The notes: generated by a model not told the origin, from the letters alone. A DNA stretch of 64,000 bases from JABFRG01 sp038210445 (GCA_038210445.1 JBBQWQ010000042.1:6260-70259), one strand, 5' to 3'. Shown: positions 54,882 to 63,570, counted from the first letter of the stretch. Program-made: numbers and translations.

Positions 54882-55660
54882 TCACGCCTTCGCGTGAGCG
54901 CCTGTGAGCAATCCAGCCTTCTTCTTCTTCTGCTTCAACCTGTAGCTGTCTCCTTGGATCATGAGCGAGTGGGAGTAGTGCAAGAGCCGGTCGAGGATCG
55001 CGGCCGCGAGGACATCGTCGCCGAAGACGGCGCCCCACTGCGTGACGACCTGGTTGGTGGTGATGAGCAAGCTGCCACGCTCGTAGCGTCTGGCGACGAG
55101 TTGGAAGAAGAGATGCGCTGCGCGCTTCTCGAAGGGCAGGTAGCCGAGCTCGTCGACGATGAGGAGCTTCGGCTTCGCGTAGTAAGCGAGCTTCGCATCG
55201 AGTTGCCCCTCAACCTCGGCCCGGGCGAGCGAGGCGAGCAGTGTCGTCGCGCTGACGAAGAGCACGGCGTGTCCCGTCTCGACGGCCGCGCGTCCGAGCG
55301 CGATTGCGAGGTGCGTCTTCCCAACGCCCGGTGGTCCGAAGATGAGAACGTTCTCGGCGTTGGCGATGAAGCGTCCCGTGGCCAGCTCGCGCACCAGCTT
55401 CTGATCCACACTGGGCTGAAACTTGAAGTCGAAGTCGCCCATCGTCTTAACCGCGGGAAAATGTGCGATCTGCACGTGCATCGCGATCCGCTTTCGCTGC
55501 TTGCTGTCGATCTCTTCGGTGAGGAGGCCGTCGAGGAAGTCGAGGAACGTCGACTCCTTCTTCGCAGCGTCGGAGAGCACGCATCGAGCCGCTCGACGAC
55601 GTGACCGAGTCGGAGGCGGGTCAGGCTTGCGACTACTCGCGCATGAACAAGCTCGTTCAC
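54882..55660 (-). pseudogene. istB: istB, IS21 helper ATPase, frameshifted
   Basis: An IstB-type AAA+ ATPase. It starts at GTG 55660 overlapping the istA stop (GTGA) with MNELVHARVVASLTRLRLGH...ERLDA. Near 55578 the frame shifts, because one base appears to be missing, and continues as LSDAAKKESTFLDFLDGLL. After that are Walker A GPPGVGKTHLAIALG, Walker B LLIVDELGYLPF and the ARRYERGSLLITTNQ sensor region. Only the N-terminal region is disturbed. An alternative start downstream might give a short product. Confidence 0.88.
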
Positions 55661-56929
55661 GATGCCACCTCGATTGCGACTTCATAGTCGCTGAGCTTGC
55701 GGCCCATGGCCTCGAGCGCACTGCCCGATGAAGGCGACGCCATCGGCGTGCGTCGCCAGAGCCCATCGAAGTGCGCCGGGTCGACGATTCGGGCATGCGG
55801 TTCGGTGGAGCGACGGTGTGTCGCGACGCGTGCGACGCCGTCGAACACCTCGACAGTATCGTCGCCGACCACCACCTCCACGTGCCCGCGAACGAGCTTG
55901 AAGGGCACGCTGTACCGTACGGTGTCGATGTCCACGAACGAGTCGTTGCTCACGCGCCGCTTCAGACGTCGGTGACGAACGACGAGCGGGCCGACCGGGA
56001 AAGGCCGCAGTGCATGCCGCTCATCGCGCTCGAAGCGCGTCAGCGGCGTCTCGTGCGTCGTACCGTGCTCACGTTGGTCCGCGTGCACCATCCAAGACCC
56101 GAGGTGCTGCTCGAGGTGCGCGAAGGACTCGAACTCGCGGGCCGCGAGTGCGTTGCGCTTCACGTACTTGACGCCGCTCTCGGTCTTGCCCTTGGTGCGT
56201 GCGCGGTACGGCCCACATGCGCGCGGCAGCACGCCCCAGTCGCGGCAGAATGCGAGATACGCCGGATGGAACGTCACCGTTTCCGTCGCGCGGTCGCGGC
56301 CGATCACGAGCGCCTTCGCGTTGTCGCCGAGCACCTTGGCCGTGACGCCACCGAAGTGACGGAACGCGCTTGCAATGCCCTCTCGCCAGTCGTCCGAGCG
56401 CTGGTTGAGGAAGGCTTTCACGAACAGACGGCGCGAGTACCCCAGCACCGCCACGAGCAGGTACACCCGCACGAGCTGGCCAGCGATCGCGATCCACTTC
56501 TCGCCGAAGTCGATCTGCATTTGCGCACCGGGACTCCGTCTCGAAGCGCACCGTGGCGATCTCTGCCACGCGCTTGTCGCGGCGCTGTTCGCTCACGGCC
56601 CGCTGCACCGTACGCACGCTGGCGTCGACGCCACGCTCGCCAAGCATCTGCTTCACCACGACCGCGTTGCCCTCGGCCGCGTTCGCAAACAGCTGGCGTG
56701 CCTCCGACCGCGCATCATCATCGAGCGCCCTGCGGGCTGGCCGGGTCTGCACGAGCACCGTCGCTCCGCGCAGATACCGTCGCACGGTGTTGCGTGCCAC
56801 GCCGACCTCTCGCGCGATCCGCTTCGCGCCCCATCCAGCTTCTCGCAGAAGCCGCATCTGCCGAACGAGCTCCGCTTCGACCATCGAAACCTCCGCCTCC
56901 GGAGGTGCCATGCTCTTCCTGGTTTCCAT
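55657..56929 (-). pseudogene. istA: istA, IS21 transposase, frameshifted
   Basis: An IS21 DDE transposase in two frames. The N-terminal part (from ATG 56929) has a helix-turn-helix (QMRLLREAGWGAKRIAREVGVARNTVRRYLRG). Near 56533 the frame breaks after VRFET; the rest continues in another frame from PGAQMQIDFGEKW. It holds the DDE residues: Asp in MQIDFGEKW, Asp in VLGDNAKALV and Glu in TKGKTESGVKYVKR. A single extra base explains the break. The transposase is probably dead unless the frameshift is programmed or a sequencing error. Confidence 0.9.
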
Positions 56930-56951
56930 CGAATTCTTCCTGTCCTTCCGG

Positions 56952-57010
56952 GACCAGGAGGGGGGTCAGTTTTAGTGTCGCCAGGGGGTCAGTTTTACTG
57001 ACGCTCAACA
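56952..57010. repeat. right terminal repeat region of the IS21 element
   Basis: The right end carries two copies of GGGGGTCAGTTTTA (about 56961 and 56983) separated by GTGTCGCC, and finishes at CGCTCAACA. It pairs with the left end. Confidence 0.85.
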
Positions 57011-57013
57011 TCT

Positions 57014-57251
57014 CGTAGCGACGCGCGTCTTCGATCAGGCAGAGAGCTGCTGGTGGCTCGGGCGAGACGGGCCGCCAGCTGAACTCGTTGATGACTACGA
57101 GCCGCCGCAAGGCATCACGGTTCGTCATGGCAGCCGCGTGTACACCTACAAGGGAGACGGCAAACTGCCGGAATCGGTCGCGAATGCACGCGCCGTGCTC
57201 GACGCGCTCGATCGCGAGCTCGACGTACAGGGAGGGGCTTTTACGTTGTGA
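57014..57251 (+). pseudogene. 3' remnant of a duplicated lipoprotein gene
   Basis: Immediately after the right IS end an open frame without a start reads VATRVFDQAESCWWLGRDG, then VDDYEPPQGITVRHGSRVYT and ARAVLDALDREL, to a TGA at 57249. It matches the last third of the intact gene at 57425-58006 (VAAGLFEQAEGCWWRSRKE, YDGYEPPAGISVRHNGRVYT, ARKVLDALDREL). It is the tail of a tandem duplicate whose 5' part was removed by the insertion or a later deletion; no matching 5' part remains to the left of the element. Confidence 0.88.
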
Positions 57252-57424
57252 TCGGCCGTGCAATCGTATGGTTCGCGGCGCGGATGCTCGTGGTGATGCC
57301 CTTGGCTCCTTTACAAGGGCTGAGGAGCTGCGAAAAGCTCGCTGAATCCCGCAGAGGAGTGAAGCGCAGGTCGCGAAGTTCGTGCCGGGAGCAACCGGCG
57401 CGCGGCGTGGCCGAAGGGGTACCC

Positions 57425-58006
57425 ATGGTGCGTTCGGTTCGTCGTTCGGTGGGTGTCGGGCTCCTGGTTGCTGGCTCTCTCGTGGCGTGCGAGCCGCATC
57501 AGGCCCTTTCCGCGCCGCAACGGCAGGTGGCAGCGCTCGAGGCGCGAGGCATGCGAGCGTCGGTGGGTGACGTAGGATGCAACGCCGATCCCCTGCCCGA
57601 CGGCGCGATTGTCCAGATCTTCGCCGGTGCGGGGTTCACGGGAGAGCGGCGGGTGCGCACCCTTTTCAGCGATGGCCGAGTCACGCAAGAAGGTGTGCCC
57701 CGGCCGCAGACGGCCCTTTTTCACGTTGGCGCGGGGCGTATGCAGAGGTTCGACGCTGATCTGGTTGCGGCCGGGCTCTTCGAGCAGGCCGAGGGCTGTT
57801 GGTGGCGAAGTCGCAAGGAGCCCCCGCCGGTGGTCTACGACGGCTACGAGCCGCCGGCTGGCATCAGCGTTCGTCACAACGGACGGGTGTACACCTTCAA
57901 GGGCGATCCCGAGCGGTTTCCAGAACCCGTCGCAAGGGCGCGGAAGGTGCTCGATGCACTCGACCGCGAGCTCGACGCCCAAGGCGGCGACGTCATGGCG
58001 CACTGA
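57425..58006 (+). CDS. lipoprotein, intact copy of a duplicated gene
   Basis: A 193-residue predicted lipoprotein from ATG 57425 (basic n-region, lipobox GSLVAC). The mature part has an ordered domain (DGAIVQIFAGAGFTGERRVRTLFSDGRV, CWWRSRKE, YEPPAGISVRHNGRVYTFKG) and a helical end (ARKVLDALDRELDAQGG). The family is unrecognised. The downstream two-thirds match the remnant at 57014-57251, showing a local duplication. Confidence 0.78.
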   Translation: MVRSVRRSVGVGLLVAGSLVACEPHQALSAPQRQVAALEARGMRASVGDVGCNADPLPDGAIVQIFAGAGFTGERRVRTLFSDGRVTQEGVPRPQTALFHVGAGRMQRFDADLVAAGLFEQAEGCWWRSRKEPPPVVYDGYEPPAGISVRHNGRVYTFKGDPERFPEPVARARKVLDALDRELDAQGGDVMAH

Positions 58007-58071
58007 AGCTCGCGCTCGACGCCCTTGGTGCTTGGTGGGTGATTCGGGGGCCTAGCCGGGCCTAGCCGGGC

Positions 58072-58986
58072 CTACCCGCTCTGTTGCGCGGACCAGGTGG
58101 CGAAGGCTTCGGTGACGAAGTCGCGGAAGGCGGTGACGCGCGCGGGCACCTGCTTGCGCGAAGGGTACACCACGTAGAGCCTGGCGCCGCGGGCGTGGAC
58201 GGCGGGCAAGACGCGCACGAGGCGACCGCTGGCCTCGTCGGTGGCGCAGTTGATGCGCGGGAGCAAGGCGATGCCGCCGCCGGCGATGACCATGGCGCGC
58301 ACGAAGCTGAAGTCGTCGCCGCCGATGCGGCCTTGAACGGTGTGGTCGACGGTGCCGGTCGGGCCCCGGAGCGCCCAGGTGCGCGTGAGCTCTTTGGCGC
58401 GAAATACCAGGCACGAATGGCGCTCGAGGTCGTCCACCGAGCCGGGCACGCCGTGCTTGCTCAGGTAGCCGGGCGACGCGTAGAGACCGTGCGCGATGTC
58501 GCCGAGCTTGCGCGCGACCAGCGACGAATCGGCGAGGTTCGCGGTGGCGCGTATGGCGACGTCGAAACCCTCGTCGACGAGATTGGTGTGCTGGTTGGTG
58601 AGGGTGAAGTCCAGCGTGACCAGCGGATAGCGATCGGCGAACTGGACGAAGACGTCCGCCAGAAACGTGGCGCACATGTCCGTAGGGGCGGTCACCCGCA
58701 AGCGCCCTTTGGGCTTGCGCGAGGCCGGCTCGAGTGCGCGCGCTGCGGTGCGCACGCTCGTGACGGCCGGCGCAATCGAAGCGAAGAGCTCGCGCCCGTC
58801 GGATGTGGGCGTGACCGCCCGGGTGGTTCGATGCAGGAGCCGGACCCCCGACTGCGACTCCAATCGCGCCACCGCGCGGCTGATGTTCGAGGTCGGCACC
58901 CCGAGCTCCCGCGCCGCGCTGGCGAAGCCTCCGCGCTCCACGACCCGCACGAAGGCCGCCAGATCATCCAAGCTGAGGTCTGCCAT
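58072..58986 (-). CDS. LysR-family transcriptional regulator
   Basis: A 304-residue regulator from ATG 58986. The N-terminal winged helix-turn-helix (DDLAAFVRVVERGGFASAARELGVPTSNISRAVARLESQ) is followed by the type 2 periplasmic-binding-like effector domain (GRLRVTAPTDMCATFLADVFVQFADRYP, VDEGFDVAIRATANLADSSLVARKLG). The sequence resembles the large group of LysR proteins that act near oxidoreductase or resistance genes. It lies 26 bp after the truncated YceI gene on the same strand; its target is unknown. Confidence 0.95.
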   Translation of the reverse strand: MADLSLDDLAAFVRVVERGGFASAARELGVPTSNISRAVARLESQSGVRLLHRTTRAVTPTSDGRELFASIAPAVTSVRTAARALEPASRKPKGRLRVTAPTDMCATFLADVFVQFADRYPLVTLDFTLTNQHTNLVDEGFDVAIRATANLADSSLVARKLGDIAHGLYASPGYLSKHGVPGSVDDLERHSCLVFRAKELTRTWALRGPTGTVDHTVQGRIGGDDFSFVRAMVIAGGGIALLPRINCATDEASGRLVRVLPAVHARGARLYVVYPSRKQVPARVTAFRDFVTEAFATWSAQQSG

Positions 58987-59012
58987 CGCCCCCGAGTATA
59001 GGCCACGCGCGC

Positions 59013-59273
59013 TCAGGCTCTCACCAGCGAGATATCGACCCGGAGCGAGACCTCGTCGGCGATCGCGACGCCCCCGGCTTCGAGCACCTTGTTGAACACG
59101 ATGCCGAATTCGGAGCGCTTCACCGTCGCCGTAGCACTGGCGCCGCGCCGCGGGTTTCCGTTGAAGTCTCCAGGCAGGTGCGCCAGGTCGCGCACGGTGA
59201 GCACCATGGTGTTCTTGCACCGGAAGATGCGCCCACGGCGCGCACCTCGGTAGCCGGCCAAAGCGGCGTTCAT
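59013..59273 (-). pseudogene. truncated YceI-like gene
   Basis: The 86-residue frame ends like YceI proteins (ATATVKRSEFGIVFNKVLEAGGVAIADEVSLRVDIS), which are lipid-binding beta-barrels of about 170-200 residues. The N-terminal half and signal peptide are missing and the start of the visible part (RIFRCKNTMVLTVRDLAHLPG) is degenerate. A non-functional relic is most likely, though expression from ATG 59273 is possible. Confidence 0.65.
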
Positions 59274-59318
59274 CGTTGCAAAAACGGTGTGAATGCCGGC
59301 GGGTGTACACTCGAGCGC

Positions 59319-59843
59319 ATGCTGGCTCCGAGCTTCCGCCGAACGAGCGTCCTCGCGCTCACCCTCTTGCCGCTGCTCGCCGTTGTCGCGTGCGAGACCG
59401 GCGGCCGAGACGCGCGTGCGCCCACGCCGATGCCCAGCGTGATTCCGGTACCGGTCATTTCCACGGCCCCCGCCGTCGCAACACCGTCCTCTACAGCGAC
59501 GGCGGTCGCCAGCGCGAGCGCGCTGCCCTGCGAGCGCCGTGGTCAGCGTCGCTTCGGGACCGCATGTTGTGAAGCCCCCGAGGGCCACGAGCGGCGCATG
59601 CCCGGTCAAGCCATTCTCAGCTGCCGGGGCCCACGCATCGGCAGCCCTTGCACCCGCAAGGGCGACTGCGACATCGCGTGCTTCTGCCAGGGGAACCAGA
59701 ACGGTCCGGAGCTGTCTTCCGATTCCGGGCCAGCCTCGGGCGCCACCGGCCTCACCGGGGTGTGCGGCGGCACGCTGTGGGCCGGCGCGTGGATGTGTCA
59801 GATCGACGAAGCCGGCAAGGTCACGCGGATCATCATCGATTGA
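59319..59843 (+). CDS. small lipoprotein
   Basis: A 174-residue predicted lipoprotein from ATG 59319 (lipobox AVVAC). An Ala/Pro/Thr/Ser-rich linker is followed by a Cys-containing domain (LPCERRGQRRFGTACCEAPEGHE, CTRKGDCDIACFCQGNQNG, VCGGTLWAGAWMCQID). Function unknown. It diverges from the YceI relic and converges with the TetR gene, with only one base between the stops. Confidence 0.76.
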   Translation: MLAPSFRRTSVLALTLLPLLAVVACETGGRDARAPTPMPSVIPVPVISTAPAVATPSSTATAVASASALPCERRGQRRFGTACCEAPEGHERRMPGQAILSCRGPRIGSPCTRKGDCDIACFCQGNQNGPELSSDSGPASGATGLTGVCGGTLWAGAWMCQIDEAGKVTRIIID

Positions 59844-59844
59844 C

Positions 59845-60474
59845 CTACCCCTTCCTCGCGGCCGCGGCTACGCGGATCGGGCGCTTGGGCAGGTGGCGGA
59901 GGCCCATCCAGGCGAGCGCTGCGATGTGGCCGGCGACCTCTTCGACCGCGGGCTTCTTGGCTTCGGTCCACCACTGGCCCACGAAGGTGACCATGCCGAT
60001 GAGCGCGTGCGCATAGATGGGGGCGGTCTTGGCGTCGTAGCCGGCGTCCTTGAAAGATGCCGCGAAGACGTCGCCCACCCGGCCCGCGAGATCGTTGAGC
60101 AGCGACGACATGCCGCCGCCCGCCGCCGTGACCGGGGCGTCGTGGGTGAGGATGGCGAAGCCGTCTGGGTGGTCCTTCACGTACGAGAGGAACGCCAGCG
60201 CCGCGGCCTCCACGCGCTCCCGGGGCGTGCCGGCGGAGATGGACTCGGAGATGCGACGCACCAGGTACTCCATCTCGCGGTCGATGATGACCGCGTAGAG
60301 CCCCTCCTTGCCGCCGAAGTGCTCGTACAGCACAGGCCGCGAGACCTTGGCGCGGTCGGCGATCTCTTCCAGCGACGCGCCCTCGTAGCCGCGCTTGGCG
60401 AAGATCGCGCGGCCGACGTCGACGAGCTGGGCCCGGCGGGCAGAGGCAGATAGGCGCGGTCCTCGGGGGGTCAT
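59845..60474 (-). CDS. TetR/AcrR-family transcriptional repressor
   Basis: A 209-residue regulator with an N-terminal helix-turn-helix (DVGRAIFAKRGYEGASLEEIADRAKVSRPVLYEHFGGKEGLYAVI). The ligand domain is helical with a C-terminal hydrophobic segment (YAHALIGMVTFVGQWWTEAKKP). It diverges from the small-protein/hydrolase pair, and two near-identical 16-bp sites lie in the gap at 60487 and 60631. The usual reading is repression of both directions, relieved by a hydrophobic ligand. Confidence 0.93.
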   Translation of the reverse strand: MTPRGPRLSASARRAQLVDVGRAIFAKRGYEGASLEEIADRAKVSRPVLYEHFGGKEGLYAVIIDREMEYLVRRISESISAGTPRERVEAAALAFLSYVKDHPDGFAILTHDAPVTAAGGGMSSLLNDLAGRVGDVFAASFKDAGYDAKTAPIYAHALIGMVTFVGQWWTEAKKPAVEEVAGHIAALAWMGLRHLPKRPIRVAAAARKG

Positions 60475-60486
60475 GCTGCGCTTATA

Positions 60487-60502
60487 TTACGTCAGTGTAG
60501 GT
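60487..60502. promoter_or_regulatory. operator-like site 1 for the TetR regulator
   Basis: The sequence TTACGTCAGTGTAGGT, 12 bp from the TetR start, matches site 2 at 12 of 16 positions and shares its TTAC...GTGTAGGT frame. Confidence 0.6.
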
Positions 60503-60630
60503 AAGGAAAGGCCAACGAAAGCGCGGGGCCGCGCCGGGCCGCCGCCGAAAGCGCATGCAATTGCGGCTTCGATCGCGCAATTGACGCACTGCGCACAAAG
60601 CGCCTTGACTCCTGGCTACGGGGTCGTAAG

Positions 60631-60646
60631 TTACACATGTGTAGGT
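60631..60646. promoter_or_regulatory. operator-like site 2 for the TetR regulator
   Basis: The sequence TTACACATGTGTAGGT contains a perfect 12-bp palindrome, TACACATGTGTA (60632-60643), 25 bp before the start of the small-protein gene. Palindromes of this form are typical TetR operators. The position would block the promoter of the hydrolase operon. Confidence 0.7.
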
Positions 60647-60671
60647 TGAGGATGGGGCGGGACGGGGAGAA

Positions 60672-60905
60672 ATGAACATGACGACAGAACGCAGACGTGA
60701 GTTGATTTCGAGCACTTGTCGCGAGGTTGGTCTGCAGCTGATGCAGGCAACGCTTCCGCTGGCGCGCACGGTGGTGGGCCTTCCGCTTGCCGGCGCCAGC
60801 TTCATGACCGGCTGGGCGCTTCAGTTTGCCGCGGCCCCTCGGGTAGAGCGCCGCGAAGTGGAGCAGAGCGAGTGCGACGAAGCCACCGCCGAGCTCCTCG
60901 GTTAG
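60672..60905 (+). CDS. 77-aa protein coupled to the hydrolase gene
   Basis: A 77-residue protein from ATG 60672. A basic start (MTTERRRE) leads to a hydrophobic helix (LPLARTVVGLPLAGASFMTGW, about 28-48) and an acidic tail. It may be a single-pass membrane protein. It ends 2 bp before the hydrolase gene and lies under the TetR operator, so it belongs to that operon. No family is recognised. Confidence 0.68.
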   Translation: MNMTTERRRELISSTCREVGLQLMQATLPLARTVVGLPLAGASFMTGWALQFAAAPRVERREVEQSECDEATAELLG

Positions 60906-60907
60906 CC

Positions 60908-62143
60908 ATGGGCAACGAGAACGACACCGCGCCTCGGCCGCCGCCGCGCAGCCACGAAGGCGATCTGCGGGGTGCGGCGAAGCTGGCCATCGTCGCCACC
61001 ACCGGCATCACCGATCTTGTGGAAGAGATGCACCAGACCATCGCCAGCGGCCCCGCCATTCTGGGGAAGCCGCTGTCGCGACCCGTGCGCGCGCTCACCC
61101 GGCTGGTGTACGGCCCTATTCGCGGCATCACCAACCTGGTGGGCACCAGCATCGACGTGGTGCTGTCGCAGCTCGGCTCGCTCCTCGGCGAGAGCGTCCC
61201 GGGGCCCGAGCGCGACGCGACGCTGGCCGCCCTCAACGGCGTGCTCGGCGACTACCTTGCGGAGACGAAGAACCCGCTGGCCATCTCCATGGACCTGCGC
61301 TTCGAAGGGCGACCGCTCTCGCTCGAGCCGGGCGCGCTGGCTTCTGCCATGCCCCGCGCCACCGGGAAGCTCCTGGTGCTCGTGCACGGCTCCTCGATGA
61401 ACGATCGCCAGTGGAGCCGCGGCGGACACGATCATGGCGCATCGCTCGCCGCAGACCTCGGATGCACGCCCGTGTACGTTCGCTACAACAGTGGTCTCCA
61501 CATCTCCACCAACGGTCGCGAGCTGGCCGCGCAGCTGGAAGCGCTGGTGAAGGCGTGGCCGGTGCCCCTCGAGGAGATCACGCTGCTCGGTCACAGCATG
61601 GGCGGGCTGGTGTCGCGCAGCGCATGCCACATCGCGCAGCTCGAGCAGCTCACGTGGCTTTCCAAGGTGCGCAACCTGGTGTGCCTCGGCTCGCCGCACC
61701 ACGGCTCGCCGCTGGAGCGCGGGGGCAACCTGGTCGACGTGCTGCTTGGCATCAGCGCCTACAGCGCGCCGTTCGCGCGGCTCGGCAAGATTCGCAGCGC
61801 GGGCGTCACCGATCTTCGCTACGGCAACGTGGTCGACGCCGACTGGACCGACCGCATGCGCTTCGCGCGCAGCGCCGACCTCCGCCAAGGGCTACCACTG
61901 CCCGAAGGCATCGCCTGCTACGCCATCGCAGGCACCACCAGCAAGGCGCCAAGCCTGCTGCGCGACACGCTGCTGGGCGACGGCTTGGTGCCGGTCGAAA
62001 GCGCGCTCGGCGCCCACACGCGACCTTCGCTCACCCTGGCCTTTCCAGAAGATCACCGGTGGATCGCCATGGGCACGGCGCACCTCGAGCTCCTGAGCAG
62101 CACCGCGGTGTACGAGAAGCTCCGGGAGTGGCTACGTCTCTAG
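60908..62143 (+). CDS. alpha/beta-hydrolase (lipase/esterase-like)
   Basis: A 411-residue alpha/beta-hydrolase from ATG 60908. Residues about 20-110 are a helical extension (IVATTGITDLVEEMHQTIAS, PVRALTRLVYGPIRGITNLVG) seen in other large lipase-like proteins. Then come the oxyanion region LLVLVHGSSMNDRQWS, the nucleophile elbow GHSMGG (Ser at about 233), CLGSPHHGSPLERGG, the acid in GDGLVPVESA and the His in DHRWIAMGTAHLELL. The pattern fits triacylglycerol lipase/PGAP1-like proteins. Expression should be controlled by the divergent TetR repressor. Confidence 0.88.
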   Translation: MGNENDTAPRPPPRSHEGDLRGAAKLAIVATTGITDLVEEMHQTIASGPAILGKPLSRPVRALTRLVYGPIRGITNLVGTSIDVVLSQLGSLLGESVPGPERDATLAALNGVLGDYLAETKNPLAISMDLRFEGRPLSLEPGALASAMPRATGKLLVLVHGSSMNDRQWSRGGHDHGASLAADLGCTPVYVRYNSGLHISTNGRELAAQLEALVKAWPVPLEEITLLGHSMGGLVSRSACHIAQLEQLTWLSKVRNLVCLGSPHHGSPLERGGNLVDVLLGISAYSAPFARLGKIRSAGVTDLRYGNVVDADWTDRMRFARSADLRQGLPLPEGIACYAIAGTTSKAPSLLRDTLLGDGLVPVESALGAHTRPSLTLAFPEDHRWIAMGTAHLELLSSTAVYEKLREWLRL

Positions 62144-62484
62144 GACCGGCCGCAGGGCGCCGCCATATTCGCCCATCTCGACCCACACCTTCATCGCATC
62201 GATGCTTGCGTCTACCGCACGGCTCCGAGCTTCCTTGACGCCAAACAGCAGAGGAGGAGCACGTCACGCTGCTCCTCGCGGGCGCGGGCGAACCCGAGCG
62301 TGAGGGCGCGGAGCATTGCCCGGGCCGCTGCTCACCTTCCTCTGGCATCAATCCTGATGCGGTGAGGCGGTGGCACGCCGCTGGCGCTCACTCTCGCGAG
62401 CTCGCGACGCGTCAGCGGGGCCAGCATCACCTTTCTTCGGCGTCCCAACCGACCGTTCACGACGCGGCCCGATGGGTCGGCGCC
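62144..62484. other. gap with a possible decayed short reading frame
   Basis: About 340 bp without a confident gene between the hydrolase and the convergent FGE-like gene. On the minus strand 62316-62132 reads MLRALTLGFARAREEQRDVL and then, after a one-base frame change, ASIDAMKVWVEMGEYGGALR. This looks protein-like but its parts are too short to assign. No terminator hairpin with a T-run was found. Confidence 0.35.
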
Positions 62485-63570
62485 TTACTTGAGGGTCCGG
62501 ATGAGGCGGAATCCAAGCGCTGGCGCGGTCTCGTTCCATCCCGTTTGCCCACGGTACGACGCGGTCGTTGTCGTCGGCCACGTCAGAACCATCCCTCCTC
62601 GTTTGGGGCGTTGGTCGAGGGTGCCGATTTGACCACCGGGATTGACGAGAATCGTCGTACCAGGGCCCAGGCCCGTGTAAGCATCGCTCGCCATCTCTTG
62701 GGCGTTCCCCAACATGTCGTAGAGCCCCCATGGGTTTGGGAGCTTCTGCGCCACGGGGCTGGTGCTGCGGTCGATGACGTTGTTGCAGTACCAAGCTGCC
62801 TGGTTCAGGACCTTATCCTCCTCGCACCGGTTTTGCGCAGAGACCATGGGACCGTTGTAGTAGGGCGTACGCGTTCCCGCGCGAGCAGCATACTCCCACT
62901 CGGCGTCGGTCGGCACGCGGTACCCAAGGCACTCATGCAGCGCGGGCGTCGTCTGACGCACACCGGTACAAACCATGGTCTCGGTGCCCACGGCACCGCC
63001 GGTGCATCCCTGCAGCTCGTAGCATTCTGGCAGCGGAGGGACGTGGGCGCGCGAACGAGCATTGGCGTAGGCCAGCGCTTCGAACCACGAGATTCGGTCG
63101 ATGGGACAGGAAGTGGAAGCGCAGGCGCCGTACTGCTCGCCAACCGGCCCGCGAGATGGGTTGGGGAACCCCATCGCAACCCACTCCGCTTGGGTGGTCT
63201 CGTGCTCGGCGATCTCGAAGTCGTGGGTGAGCGTGATCTGAAGCTCGGGCTCCACGTTTGCGCCGCGATCGGGCTGGCATGGTGGGGAGCCGGCTACGAA
63301 GCATCCCGCCGGTATACGGCAGAATCCATCGCGACAGTCCTTCACGACGAGCGGGTGCTTACAGTCGGGCGTCGCTTTGAACGTACTCACACACCCCGCG
63401 TCCGCTGCGTCCACTGGGGTGCCGGCCTCTTGGGTCGTCGGCGCTGCTTCCGGAATGGCGCTGTCCGCCGTCGAATAGGTGCCTGAAGGCGAGCTACAGG
63501 CGGCACACGCCGGCGCGAGGAGCGCCAGCGTGATGCCGAGGAAGAGACCGAAGCTAGTGGTTCGCGCCAT
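62485..63570 (-). CDS. FGE-fold (SUMF1/formylglycine-generating-like) lipoprotein
   Basis: A 361-residue protein from ATG 63570 with a signal or lipobox (PACAAC at about 22-25). The FGE-sulfatase-type fold begins FCRIPAGCFVAGSPP and includes ITLTHDFEIAEHETTQAEW, PIDRISWFEALAYANARS, YRVPTDAEWEYAARAG, NPWGLYDMLGNAQEMASDAY and ALGFRLIR. The core motifs agree with the family, but the motif region usually reading LRGGSW is RGGMVLTWP and the catalytic Cys pair could not be confirmed. It is a surface FGE-like protein rather than a proven enzyme. It overlaps the upstream gene by 17 bases. Confidence 0.85.
   Translation of the reverse strand: MARTTSFGLFLGITLALLAPACAACSSPSGTYSTADSAIPEAAPTTQEAGTPVDAADAGCVSTFKATPDCKHPLVVKDCRDGFCRIPAGCFVAGSPPCQPDRGANVEPELQITLTHDFEIAEHETTQAEWVAMGFPNPSRGPVGEQYGACASTSCPIDRISWFEALAYANARSRAHVPPLPECYELQGCTGGAVGTETMVCTGVRQTTPALHECLGYRVPTDAEWEYAARAGTRTPYYNGPMVSAQNRCEEDKVLNQAAWYCNNVIDRSTSPVAQKLPNPWGLYDMLGNAQEMASDAYTGLGPGTTILVNPGGQIGTLDQRPKRGGMVLTWPTTTTASYRGQTGWNETAPALGFRLIRTLK

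Larger units (their letters stand above)
54814..57010. mobile_element. IS21-family insertion sequence, frameshifted
   Basis: An element of about 2.2 kb bounded by related inverted ends. The left end begins TGTCAAGCGACAGC and the right end, read inward, TGTTGAGCGTCAGT; each contains two copies of an AACTGACCCCC motif around GCGACACTAAAACTG. Inside are istA and istB on the minus strand, overlapping by GTGA as in IS21. Both carry a frameshift, so it is probably immobile. No exact target duplication could be seen at the edges. The right end interrupts a lipoprotein gene copy (57014-57251). Confidence 0.9.

Noticed and set aside
54814..57010. Target-site duplication of the IS21 element
   Set aside because: The flanks (GCACCTC on the left, TCTCGTA on the right) share only a short offset CTC, not enough to call a duplication.
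58048..58078. Triple GGGCCTAGCC-like repeat after the lipoprotein gene
   Set aside because: Three short units in a 65-bp gap, overlapping the LysR stop region; too short to assign a function and no hairpin with T-run.
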